A stretch of DNA of 48,872 bases, taken from contig JAFTWB010000010.1 in assembly GCA_017465505.1 (NCBI GenBank), positions 1 to 48,872 on the forward strand, in the 5' to 3' direction. Below, piece after piece: positions 1-7,792 of this stretch. Source of the stretch: Clostridia bacterium (lineage in GTDB: Bacteria > Bacillota > Clostridia > Oscillospirales > Acutalibacteraceae). The position numbers and the translations under genes are program-made. The notes below the pieces were generated by a model that did not search any database, was not told the DNA's origin, and saw only the letters and a program-made list of their open reading frames with translations. Each line of letters starts with the position of its first letter. Positions within the stretch are counted from its first letter, which is position 1.

Positions 1-168
1 GTACCCATCCGGAAAGGTTTAGTTTAGCAGAAAGTTTGCTCGGACGATTCTTGAATCGTCCCTACAATAGACGTTGATTAAATTTTTAATCCCGCCGTTA
101 ATCATAGGTTCAATTTATATCTAACCTGTCAGAAGGCGGAATCGCCCTGCCGTGGCAAACCCGTGGCG
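1..168. repeat. Dispersed intergenic repeat, copy 1
   Basis: The first ~110 bases match 9964-10073 with a single mismatch, and similarity continues, less exactly, to about 160. The copy contains the mini-palindrome GATTCTTGAATC, the segment CCCGCCGTTAATCATAGG, and AAGGCGGAATCGCCC followed by CGTGGC. Shorter relatives occur at 264-355, 18195-18262, 29161-29275, 33433-33515 and 39594-39625. No coding ORF is supported. It could be a MITE-like or REP-like element; no transposase is nearby. Confidence 0.85.
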
Positions 169-173
169 AGGGG

Positions 174-252
174 TAGTGATATTCGCCTGCGGCGAGTGGT
201 ATTGGCATTTGCCAGTGGTATTGCTTCGCAGTGGTATTGTCCTTACGGACAG
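174..252 (+). repeat. Mini-hairpin array, AGTGGTAT linker family
   Basis: Four short stem-loops are separated by AGTGGTAT or a close variant. The stems are TCGCC/GGCGA, TGGCA/TGCCA, TGC/GCA and TGTCC/GGACA, with 3-4 base loops. Linkers are constant while stems differ, and pairing is kept in each. A related but longer array lies at 24331-24490. The array sits between two dispersed-repeat segments, downstream of the minus-strand tetR gene. Confidence 0.8.
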
Positions 253-263
253 TTTTTGCATTT

Positions 264-355
264 AACCCCACCGTTGATGACTGGTCAAAGTTACATCAAA
301 CCTTTCCAAAGGTGGAGTTGCCCCGTCGTGGCTAACGACTGGCAAACGGTTAGTA
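264..355. repeat. Dispersed repeat fragment ending at the tetR stop codon
   Basis: This is a second, diverged copy of the CACCGTTGATGA / AAAGGTGGAGTTGCCCC / CGTGGCTAACG element. Read on the minus strand, the tetR stop codon TAA is followed immediately by CCGTTTGCC and then CGTTAGCCACG, so the element starts directly after the stop. The same arrangement is seen after nrdD, trxB and greA. Confidence 0.75.
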
Positions 356-895
356 GCCTTCGATTGTGCGTTTGAGGCTTTCACGGATTGAGCTCATAGA
401 CTCTTCATTTGCCTCCAGCTCGCCTGATTCCAGCATAACCGCCGAGCCGTAAAGGAGAGAGCGGATTAAAAGCTCACGCCTTTTGATTTCCGCAGGGCTG
501 ATGTGAGGCAGATACTGCTCAAGCAAGGGCTTTACAATATTTTTAAGGGGCAGGGTTTCTTCAGAAAGGGTGATGATGGCACGGAAGTGAGGGTTTGCCA
601 GACAGAAATTTATGTAGGAAATTCCGCTTTCCACCAGTCTTTTCTGAGGGTCATCTATGAAAATCTGAGCCACCTGCTCCAAAAGCAAATCCAGCTGGGA
701 TTTTATATACTTGAAGATTTCCTCAATAAGCTCCTCCTTGCTGTGAAAATGCTTATAGGGAGCGGTACAGGAAATGTTGCAGGAAGAGGCCACACGCCTG
801 AGGGAAAAGTCAGCGATTCCGTGAGCCTCAAGCTCTTCTATACCTGCGATAATAAGCTGTTCTCTCACAGAGTAGGTTGTGATTTCGTTTTCCAT
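350..895 (-). CDS. TetR/AcrR-family transcriptional regulator
   Basis: The 181-residue protein has the usual TetR length. An N-terminal helix-turn-helix spans roughly residues 10-55 (SLRRVASSCNISCTAPYKHF then HSKEELIEEIF), and a helical ligand-binding domain follows. The start is ATG at 895 with an AGAGGTT-like ribosome site. It lies 21 bases downstream of mntP on the same strand, so the two are probably co-transcribed and the regulator may control its own operon. MntP is usually governed by MntR or the yybP-ykoY riboswitch, so a TetR partner is less expected. The ligand cannot be inferred. The 3' end abuts a dispersed repeat. Confidence 0.9.
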   Translation of the reverse strand: MENEITTYSVREQLIIAGIEELEAHGIADFSLRRVASSCNISCTAPYKHFHSKEELIEEIFKYIKSQLDLLLEQVAQIFIDDPQKRLVESGISYINFCLANPHFRAIITLSEETLPLKNIVKPLLEQYLPHISPAEIKRRELLIRSLLYGSAVMLESGELEANEESMSSIRESLKRTIEGY

Positions 896-916
896 AATAA
901 TAACCTCTTAAACCTC

Positions 917-1501
917 TTAAAATAAGCCGGTAACAAAAATTTCCAGACCGATAAAAATAAGAATACTGCCGCCAAGGACAGAGGCCTTGTTCTTAAGCTT
1001 TGTGCCGAATTTTTTGCCCAAGAGAAGGCCCAGCATACATATAATAAAGGTGGTAAGGGCAATAATCAGGCAGGAAAGGAAGGCACCGAAGGGAGTGTAC
1101 TCTGAAATAGTAAAGCCCACGGAGAGAGCGTCGATGGAAGTTGCCACGCCCTGAAGCATAAGTGCACCAATGGTAAGGGCGGTGGGGGTGTCCTCTTCGT
1201 CCTTTTTGCGGATACCCTCAACGAGCATTTTGCCGCCGATAAAGCCCAGAAGCCCGAGAGCGATAAAGGGTATGAACTTTTCAAAAACAGAGAAAAAGCT
1301 TGCCACCGTATGTACGCAGAAAAAGCCTGCAAGGGGCATAATAAACTGGAAAAAAGCAAAAACACCTGCAATAAGGCACTGACGCCTTTTTTTCATTTTG
1401 GGCTCGTTGAGGCCGTTTGCCAGAGAAACAGAGAAAGCGTCCATAGCAAGACCCACGCCCAGAAGCAGGCTGTTGAAGAAAAACATAAAGTTAAAAATCA
1501 T
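917..1501 (-). CDS. mntP: Manganese efflux pump MntP
   Basis: The 194-residue membrane protein has six predicted hydrophobic segments and the duplicated acidic motif of the MntP family. The first copy is GLAMDAFSVSLANGL (Asp21) and the second GVATSIDALSVGF (Asp124), each inside a helix. MntP proteins export Mn2+ across the cytoplasmic membrane. Start ATG 1501 has AAGGTGA upstream. A sigma-A-like promoter lies at 1531-1559. The short leader shows no yybP-ykoY riboswitch. The gene is divergent from pheA and is followed by tetR. Confidence 0.92.
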   Translation of the reverse strand: MIFNFMFFFNSLLLGVGLAMDAFSVSLANGLNEPKMKKRRQCLIAGVFAFFQFIMPLAGFFCVHTVASFFSVFEKFIPFIALGLLGFIGGKMLVEGIRKKDEEDTPTALTIGALMLQGVATSIDALSVGFTISEYTPFGAFLSCLIIALTTFIICMLGLLLGKKFGTKLKNKASVLGGSILIFIGLEIFVTGLF

Positions 1502-1530
1502 AGTTTCACCTTTTACTATTTATAAAATAT

Positions 1531-1559
1531 ATGATACAACGGCCTCTGTGGTCTGTCAA
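1531..1559 (-). promoter_or_regulatory. Sigma-A-type promoter of mntP-tetR
   Basis: On the minus strand TTGACA (1554-1559) and TATCAT (1531-1536) are separated by 17 bases, 30 bases upstream of the mntP start codon. Confidence 0.75.
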
Positions 1560-1580
1560 CGAAAAAAGAGGAGAAAAACC

Positions 1581-1608
1581 TTGACTTTTCCTGTGGGTGT
1601 AGTATAAT
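1581..1608 (+). promoter_or_regulatory. Sigma-A-type promoter of the aromatic operon
   Basis: TTGACT (1581-1586) and TATAAT (1603-1608) are separated by 16 bases. Transcription would start near 1615 and give a leader of about 48 bases. No T-box or leader peptide is visible. Confidence 0.8.
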
Positions 1609-1625
1609 AAGTAGCATAATTTGTT

Positions 1626-1642
1626 GGTTAACAGTGTTAACC
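1626..1642 (+). promoter_or_regulatory. Perfect palindrome in the pheA leader
   Basis: GGTTAAC and GTTAACC flank a three-base AGT centre, about 11-27 bases after the predicted transcription start and ahead of the ribosome site. It could be a repressor operator or a small leader hairpin. No poly-T follows, so it is not a terminator. Confidence 0.55.
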
Positions 1643-1662
1643 GTTTGGAAAGAGGTCGTATT

Positions 1663-2760
1663 ATGGACAAATTGCAGACTGCCCGAAAGGCTATAAATGA
1701 AATCGACAAACAAATGGCTGAGCTCTTTGTTAAGAGGATGGAGGCGTCCTCTCAGGTTGGTCAGTACAAAATCAGCCGCGGCCTGCCTGTGTTTGACCCT
1801 GAGCGTGAGGCAGAGGTTATCCGCAGAAACTCTTCTCTTGTAGAGGACGAGGCCTTAAGAAGCTATTACGTTAACTTTTTGCAGACCTGTATGGACCTTT
1901 CCAAAAGCTATCAGAGCCAGCTTCAGAGCGGCTTAAGGGTAGCGTACAGCGGCGTTGAGGGTGCTTTTGCATTTATTGCCGCCAAGAGGATTTTCCCCGA
2001 GGGAAATCTTAACTCCTACGGCGATTTCAAATCAGCCTACAAAGCGGTGGTAGACGGTGAGTGCGACTGTTGCGTTCTTCCCATTGAAAACAGCTACGCA
2101 GGCGAGGTTTCTCAGGTTATTGACTTGCTTTTCAAGGGCACACTTTACATAAACGGCGTTTACGACTTGGAGATTACCCAGAACCTTATTGGTGTTAAGG
2201 GTGCAAGCCGAACGGACGTAAAAAAGGTAATCAGCCATCCTCAGGCACTTATGCAGTGTGCAGGATATATAAAGAGCAGAGGCCTCTTAAAGCAGGAAGC
2301 AAACAACACTGCTCTTGCGGCAAAGGCGGTGGCGGACTTAAACGACAAAAGCGTTGCGGCAATTGCCAGCGAGGATACCGCCGCTCTTTACGGCCTTGAC
2401 ATTCTGGAGAAAAACATCAACGAAAACAACAACAACACCACCCGTTTTGCGGTTTTCTCAAGGGTTGAGAAAAAGACAGAGGCAGACGACAAGAGTATGC
2501 AGTCTATTCTTGTTTTCACAGTTAAGAACGAGGCAGGTGCTCTGGCTAAGGCGGTTACAATTATCGGTAACAGCGGCTTTAATATGAGAACACTTCGCAG
2601 CCGCTCTATGAAAAAGCTTTTGTGGCAGTATTACTTCTATGTAGAGGTGGACGGCAACGCCCACAGCGAGAAGGGTCAGAAAATGCTAAAGTCCCTTTCT
2701 TCCTGTTGCGACAGGCTGAGAATTGTGGGAACTTTCGCCCACGAAACCGATTTGAAGTGA
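1663..2760 (+). CDS. pheA: Bifunctional chorismate mutase / prephenate dehydratase
   Basis: The 365-residue protein converts chorismate to prephenate and then to phenylpyruvate. An AroQ-type chorismate mutase domain covers about residues 1-85. Prephenate dehydratase covers about 92-270, with YSGVEGAFAF (95-104), the ISHPQALMQC segment and the catalytic TRF triplet (260-262). An ACT domain covers about 278-355. The Phe-binding ESRP motif of typical dehydratases reads RSRS at 312-315, so feedback control may differ. ATG 1663 is chosen over an upstream TTG because GGAAAGAGG precedes it. It is the first operon gene; its mutase presumably also feeds TyrA, since no separate mutase is present. Confidence 0.95.
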   Translation: MDKLQTARKAINEIDKQMAELFVKRMEASSQVGQYKISRGLPVFDPEREAEVIRRNSSLVEDEALRSYYVNFLQTCMDLSKSYQSQLQSGLRVAYSGVEGAFAFIAAKRIFPEGNLNSYGDFKSAYKAVVDGECDCCVLPIENSYAGEVSQVIDLLFKGTLYINGVYDLEITQNLIGVKGASRTDVKKVISHPQALMQCAGYIKSRGLLKQEANNTALAAKAVADLNDKSVAAIASEDTAALYGLDILEKNINENNNNTTRFAVFSRVEKKTEADDKSMQSILVFTVKNEAGALAKAVTIIGNSGFNMRTLRSRSMKKLLWQYYFYVEVDGNAHSEKGQKMLKSLSSCCDRLRIVGTFAHETDLK

Positions 2761-2768
2761 GTGATATT

Positions 2769-3779
2769 ATGATTATAAATGTGGATTTAAAGCACACGGA
2801 CTATAACATTTATATAGAAAGAGGCGTCTTAAAAAAAGCAGGTGAGCTTATAAACCTTAACCGAAAGGTGCTTATTGTCACCGACGAGGGTGTGCCCGAA
2901 ATTTATGCTCAGTGCATTAAAGAGCAGTGCAAAGAGGGCTATATAGCCACTGTTAAGCAGGGAGAAGAGAGCAAGAGCATAGAGGTTTTTGAAGAGCTTC
3001 TCTTAAAAATGCTTTCTCTTGGCTTTACCAGAAAGGATTGCGTTGTGGCGGTTGGCGGCGGTGTCTGCGGCGATTTGGCAGGCTTTGTGGCGGCTTCCTT
3101 TATGAGAGGCGTCAGCTTTTATAACGTACCAACCACGGTGCTTTCTCAGGTGGACTCTTCCATTGGCGGCAAGGTTGCCGTAAACCTCGGCAAAATCAAG
3201 AACATCGTGGGTGCTTTCTATCAGCCTCAGGCGGTTATTATCGACCCCGAAACCCTTGCTACCTTACCGAGCCGTCAGATTTCCGCAGGACTTGCAGAAG
3301 CGGTAAAAATGGCAGTTAACTTTGACAGAGAGCTTTTTGAGAAAATCGAGAAAAGCGAAAACCCAATGGACATTATCGACGAGATTATAGCAGGCTCTCT
3401 TCTTATTAAAAAGAGGGTTGTTGAAGAGGACGAGAAGGAGTCGGGGCTGAGAAAGGTGCTTAACTTCGGCCACACCGTGGGTCACGCCATTGAAAGCGTG
3501 GCAAATGGAGAGCTTTATCACGGAGAGTGTGTTGCTCTGGGACTTCTGGCAGTTTGTGAAAATGGCACTTTGGAAAGAGTGAAAAAGGTGCTTTCAAGCC
3601 TTAACCTTCCCACCACCTTCAAGGCTGAGAAAGAGGCACTTCTTTCTGCCGCTTCTCACGACAAAAAGGCAGGAGAGGCGTCAATCTCCGTAATTATTTG
3701 CGAAGAAATCGGAACTTTTAAAATCAAAGAGGAAACCTTAAGCGAGCTTTCACAGAGAATGGAGCAGTTTTACTTATGA
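2769..3779 (+). CDS. aroB: 3-dehydroquinate synthase
   Basis: The 336-residue protein cyclises DAHP to 3-dehydroquinate, using NAD+ and a divalent metal. Family motifs are the NAD-binding AVGGGVCGDLAGFVA segment, then PTTVLSQVDSSIGGK and the metal-site stretch LNFGHTVGHAIE. ATG 2769 follows pheA by 8 bases, and a longer in-frame ORF extending back into pheA is rejected because it would lack family similarity. The 3' end overlaps aroC by 4 bases (ATGA), indicating translational coupling. Length is normal for a compact AroB. Confidence 0.96.
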   Translation: MIINVDLKHTDYNIYIERGVLKKAGELINLNRKVLIVTDEGVPEIYAQCIKEQCKEGYIATVKQGEESKSIEVFEELLLKMLSLGFTRKDCVVAVGGGVCGDLAGFVAASFMRGVSFYNVPTTVLSQVDSSIGGKVAVNLGKIKNIVGAFYQPQAVIIDPETLATLPSRQISAGLAEAVKMAVNFDRELFEKIEKSENPMDIIDEIIAGSLLIKKRVVEEDEKESGLRKVLNFGHTVGHAIESVANGELYHGECVALGLLAVCENGTLERVKKVLSSLNLPTTFKAEKEALLSAASHDKKAGEASISVIICEEIGTFKIKEETLSELSQRMEQFYL

Positions 3780-4876
3780 AATCATCCTTCGGACAAAGCG
3801 TTAACATAACAATTACGGGAGAGAGCCACGGACAAGCTTTGGTGGCGGTGCTCTCGGGCCTTACTCCCGGTATTGAGATAGATAATGAATACATCAGAAA
3901 ATGCCTTTCTCAACGTGCTCCCGTGGGGGAAATCTCCACACCCCGTAAGGAAGCCGACGAGTTTGAGATTTTAAGCGGTGTTTTTAATGGGAAAACCACA
4001 GGTACTCCCATCACAGTTTTAATCAGAAACACCAACACAAAAAGCAAGGACTATAATGAGATGGCTCTCGTTGCCCGTCCCGGTCACGCAGACTTTACCG
4101 CCGAGAGTAAATATCACGGCTTTCAGGACTTTCGAGGCGGCGGACATTTCAGCGGAAGAATCACCTCATCCCTTGTTGCCGCAGGCTCAATCGCCCGTCT
4201 TGCTTTAAAGAAAAAAGGCATTGAAATCGGCACACACGTTGCAAAATGTGCAGGAGTAGCTGACAGAGATTTTGAAAACGTAAATGAAGACATAAAGAGT
4301 CTTAACGATACATATTTCGCAGTTCTGGACTCAGCTCAGGGCGAGAAAATGCAGGCTGAGATTTTAAAGGCAAGGGAAAATGGCGACAGCGTAGGCGGTG
4401 TGCTTGAAACTGCCGTTGTGGGACTTCCCGCAGGTCTTGGTGAGCCTTGGTTTGACAGTATGGAAAGCGTGATTTCTCATCTTTTGTTTTCCATTCCCGG
4501 CGTTAAGGGTGTGGAATTTGGCACCGGCTTTGGGCTTTGCGATATGTTTGGCAGTGAGGTAAACGGCTCTCTCAGAGTCGAAGGTGGAAAAATCACCCCC
4601 GTAAAGGACTTAAGCGGCGGCATTAACGGCGGAATCACCAACGGCGATGTGCTTAAATTTAGATGTGCGGTAAGACCTACTCCCACAATTTTTAAGGAGC
4701 AGGACACGGTAAATATGAAGAGTTTTGAAAACACAACTCTCTCTGCCAAGGGCAGACACGACCCTGCAATTGTGCACAGGGTAAGAGCGGTGGTTGACGC
4801 CGCCGTGGCAATTGTTCTTTGCGATATGCTTGCTCAGCGTTTTGGTACGGACTGGGCATTGGAGCAATGTGGTTAA
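3776..4876 (+). CDS. aroC: Chorismate synthase
   Basis: The 366-residue protein catalyses the last shikimate step, EPSP to chorismate, with reduced FMN. It shows the family segments TITGESHGQALVAVLSG near the N-terminus, RPGHADFT, DFRGGGHFSGR, GDSVGGVLE and the C-terminal GRHDPAIVHRV. It starts inside the aroB stop (4-base overlap). A 32-base gap with an AGGAGG site separates it from aroE/K. Confidence 0.96.
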   Translation: MKSSFGQSVNITITGESHGQALVAVLSGLTPGIEIDNEYIRKCLSQRAPVGEISTPRKEADEFEILSGVFNGKTTGTPITVLIRNTNTKSKDYNEMALVARPGHADFTAESKYHGFQDFRGGGHFSGRITSSLVAAGSIARLALKKKGIEIGTHVAKCAGVADRDFENVNEDIKSLNDTYFAVLDSAQGEKMQAEILKARENGDSVGGVLETAVVGLPAGLGEPWFDSMESVISHLLFSIPGVKGVEFGTGFGLCDMFGSEVNGSLRVEGGKITPVKDLSGGINGGITNGDVLKFRCAVRPTPTIFKEQDTVNMKSFENTTLSAKGRHDPAIVHRVRAVVDAAVAIVLCDMLAQRFGTDWALEQCG

Positions 4877-4908
4877 ATTAACGACATTGGCACAGGAGGA
4901 TAAATAAT

Positions 4909-6150
4909 ATGCAGTATGGACTTCTGGGCAAGGTGCTTGCCCACTCATTTTCTCCCGAAATTCACGCCTTAATCGGCGATTATGACTATAAGCTTGTGGA
5001 GCTTACAGAGGACAGGGTAGAGCCCTTCTTAAAAGAAAGAGACTTTAAGGCAATTAACGTCACCATTCCTTACAAGCAGAAGGTTATCCCTCTTCTGGAC
5101 GAGGTAAGCGACAGTGCAAAGGCAATCGGTGCGGTTAATACCGTTGTAAACCGTGACGGCAAGCTTTACGGATATAACACAGACTTTGACGGCCTTAAGG
5201 CTTTGGTTGAAAGCTTAATCCCCACCTTAGAAGGTTTAAAGGTGCTTATTCTCGGCTCAGGCGGTACAAGCCACACTGCTCAGGCAGTGGCAAAAAGTAT
5301 GGGTGCTGAAAAGATTATTGTTGCCAGCATTGAGGGTGAAGAGGGCACGGTTTCTTACGAAGAGGCAAAGACTCTTCACTGTGACACAGATTTTCTTATT
5401 AACACAACTCCCTGCGGAATGTACCCGAATATCCACACAGTGGCAGTTGACCTTGATATCTTCAAGAATCTTAAGGCATTGGCAGATGTTGTGTATAACC
5501 CTCTCAGGACAGAGCTTGTTATGAGGGCTTTGGAGAAGGGTATCCCTGCAAAGGGCGGCCTTTATATGTTGGTTATGCAGGGCATAAAGGCGGCAGAGCA
5601 TTTCTTCTGTCGTGAAATTGAAAAGTCAAAGGCCGACGAAATTTTCAACACCATAATAAAGAGAAGAGAAAACATTGTTCTTTCGGGTATGCCTTCCTGC
5701 GGAAAAACCACTGTAGGCACTTTTCTTGCAGAAGAGCTTGGCAGACCCCTTTATGATATAGACGCTTTAATCGTAAAGAGAGCAGGGTGCGAAATCAGCG
5801 AGATTTTCGAGAAAAAAGGCGAGGAGTATTTCAGAGATCTGGAAAGTGCGGTAATTGCTGAAGAGGTCGCTCCTCTTACAGGTGCTATTATCGCCACAGG
5901 CGGCGGTGCAGTCTTAAGGGATGAAAACGTAAAGAACCTTAAGAAAAACGGCAAGGTGATTTTCCTTGACAGAGAGCTTTCTCTTCTTACTCCTACCGCC
6001 TCAAGACCTACGGCTTCTGATTATGAAGCTATGAAAAAGCGTTTTGAGCAGAGATACGAAAGATACATTTCAAGTGCAGATGTAAGGGTAAACGCCTCGC
6101 TTTCTGTACCTGAAGTGGCAGAGAATGTTAAAAAGGAATTTTTAAAATGA
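4909..6150 (+). CDS. aroEK: Fused shikimate dehydrogenase - shikimate kinase
   Basis: One 413-residue chain carries two consecutive enzymes. Residues 1-245 are AroE (dehydroshikimate to shikimate, NADPH), with TIPYKQK (catalytic Lys56), YNTDFDG (Asp92) and dinucleotide loop GSGGTSHT (117-124). Residues 255-413 are AroK, with Walker A GMPSCGKT (260-267), shikimate-binding DID (283-285), FRDLE and GGG (331-333), and lid Arg in ASRPT. The usual order in bacteria is two separate genes. Continuous reading frame and intact motifs in both halves argue for a true fusion rather than an assembly error. The fusion would allow direct shikimate transfer; this is inference. It overlaps aroQ by 4 bases. Confidence 0.95.
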   Translation: MQYGLLGKVLAHSFSPEIHALIGDYDYKLVELTEDRVEPFLKERDFKAINVTIPYKQKVIPLLDEVSDSAKAIGAVNTVVNRDGKLYGYNTDFDGLKALVESLIPTLEGLKVLILGSGGTSHTAQAVAKSMGAEKIIVASIEGEEGTVSYEEAKTLHCDTDFLINTTPCGMYPNIHTVAVDLDIFKNLKALADVVYNPLRTELVMRALEKGIPAKGGLYMLVMQGIKAAEHFFCREIEKSKADEIFNTIIKRRENIVLSGMPSCGKTTVGTFLAEELGRPLYDIDALIVKRAGCEISEIFEKKGEEYFRDLESAVIAEEVAPLTGAIIATGGGAVLRDENVKNLKKNGKVIFLDRELSLLTPTASRPTASDYEAMKKRFEQRYERYISSADVRVNASLSVPEVAENVKKEFLK

Positions 6151-6581
6151 AAATTTTAGTTATAAACGGCCCTAACCTTAATCTTCTGGGTGTTCGTGAG
6201 CCTTCTGTTTACGGCAAAGAAAGCTACAATGCTCTTATTGAAAAAATTGAGAATTATGCAGAGAAAACGGGCTTTGACGTTGAGTGCAAGCAGTCAAATC
6301 ACGAGGGAGATTTGGTGGATTTTATCCATCAGGCGTTCTTTAATAAATTTGACGGTATCGTTATAAACCCCGGTGCTTACACCCACACAAGCATTGCACT
6401 TTTAGACGCAGTGAAGGCGGTGGGGATTCCCACTGTTGAGGTGCATATTTCCGACTTAAGCAAGCGTGAGGACTTCAGACAGATAAGCTACATTCGTCAG
6501 GCCTGCGTCAAGACTATTTCGGGCAAGGGCCTTGAGGGTTATATTGAGGCAATTGACTTTCTCAGGGAGTATGTGAAATGA
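6147..6581 (+). CDS. aroQ: 3-dehydroquinate dehydratase, type II
   Basis: The 144-residue protein dehydrates 3-dehydroquinate to 3-dehydroshikimate. It has the type II pattern: INGPNLNLLGVREPSVYG with the catalytic Tyr, QSNHEGDLVDFIH, INPGAYTHTS, and VEVHISD with the catalytic His followed by the FRQ loop. The type II fold forms dodecamers in characterised members. It overlaps neighbours by 4 bases on both sides, consistent with coupled translation. Confidence 0.96.
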   Translation: MKILVINGPNLNLLGVREPSVYGKESYNALIEKIENYAEKTGFDVECKQSNHEGDLVDFIHQAFFNKFDGIVINPGAYTHTSIALLDAVKAVGIPTVEVHISDLSKREDFRQISYIRQACVKTISGKGLEGYIEAIDFLREYVK

Positions 6582-7792
6582 GAGCAGTTATAAAAAAATC
6601 TGTGGCAAAAGGCAGAATTTCGGCTCCGCCTTCCAAGAGTATGGCTCACAGAATGTTAATCGGAGCAGGGCTTTCAAAAGGCGAAAGCGTTATTAAGGGA
6701 ATTTCCCACTCCGAGGATATGAAGGCAACCCTTGACTGCCTTACTGCCTTGGGTGCAAAGTGGGAAATGACTGGGGACACTGTAAAAGTGCAGGGGACAG
6801 ACCTTAAAAATCTGCCCGAGGCTCCTCATTTAAAGTGCAGAGAGTCAGGCAGTACCCTGAGATTTTTCATTCCTCTTTGTCTTATGGCAGACAAGGAAGT
6901 TACCCTTTCGGGCAGTGAGTATCTTTTTTCACGTCCTTTGGGAATTTACGAGGAAATCTGCCGCAAGCAGGGGATTCTTTATAAGCTCAGCGGCTCAAGC
7001 CTTACCCTTAAGGGCGAGCTTAAAAGCGATAATTTTCGCATAAAGGGAAACATCAGCAGCCAGTTTATCACAGGGCTTTTGTTTGTCCTTCCTCTTTTAA
7101 CGAGCGACAGTACAATTACCCTTATTCCACCTGTTGAGAGCCTTTCTTATATAAACCTTACCATTGAGGCACTGAAGATTTTCGGTGTAGTGATTAAATG
7201 GCAGGACGACAAAACCCTCTACATCAGGGGAAATCAGACCTATACACCTGTAAACACCTGTGTGGAAGGGGATTACTCCAACGCCGCCTTTTTCGAGGCT
7301 CTTAACGCTTTAGGCGGAGAGGTAGAGGTTGAAAACCTCAGAAGCGACAGCTTACAGGGTGATAAGGTGTATAAAAAGCACTTTCCTGCTCTTTTAAAGG
7401 GCACACCCACTATAAACATCAGCGATTGTCCTGATTTGGGGCCTGTGCTTTTTGCCGTTGCAGGTGCAAAGCAGGGAGCGGTTTTCACAGGGACAAAAAG
7501 ACTTCGCCTTAAGGAGTGCGACAGAGCAAGTGCTATGGCAGAAGAGCTTGCAAAATTCGGCATTGCCGCCACTGTAAAGGAAGATTCCGTGGTGATTTAT
7601 CCTCACGATTTTCACTCTCCCACTGAGGTGCTTCAGGGGCATAACGACCACAGAATCGTAATGGCACTTACAGTGCTTGCTACCTTAACAGGTGCAGAGA
7701 TTGAGGGTGCACAGGCAGTACGCAAAAGTATGCCTGACTTTTTTGATAAAATAAAAACAGTAGGGGCAGAGGTGACTTGCTATGATGCTTAA
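6578..7792 (+). CDS. aroA: EPSP synthase (3-phosphoshikimate 1-carboxyvinyltransferase)
   Basis: The 404-residue protein joins shikimate-3-phosphate and PEP. Visible motifs are SAPPSKSMAHRML with the PEP-binding Lys, RESGSTLRFFIPL (the GSTLRF variant instead of NAGTAMR), GNISSQFITGLL, LRLKECDRASAMAEEL and GHNDHRIVMAL. It is slightly shorter than the ~425 residues of E. coli AroA. The GSTLRF variant is, from memory, common in Clostridia. The 3' end overlaps tyrA by 11 bases. Confidence 0.95.
   Translation: MRAVIKKSVAKGRISAPPSKSMAHRMLIGAGLSKGESVIKGISHSEDMKATLDCLTALGAKWEMTGDTVKVQGTDLKNLPEAPHLKCRESGSTLRFFIPLCLMADKEVTLSGSEYLFSRPLGIYEEICRKQGILYKLSGSSLTLKGELKSDNFRIKGNISSQFITGLLFVLPLLTSDSTITLIPPVESLSYINLTIEALKIFGVVIKWQDDKTLYIRGNQTYTPVNTCVEGDYSNAAFFEALNALGGEVEVENLRSDSLQGDKVYKKHFPALLKGTPTINISDCPDLGPVLFAVAGAKQGAVFTGTKRLRLKECDRASAMAEELAKFGIAATVKEDSVVIYPHDFHSPTEVLQGHNDHRIVMALTVLATLTGAEIEGAQAVRKSMPDFFDKIKTVGAEVTCYDA

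Noticed and set aside
1502-1620. yybP-ykoY manganese riboswitch before mntP
   Set aside because: The leader is only about 20-25 bases from the predicted start and lacks the family's conserved loops.
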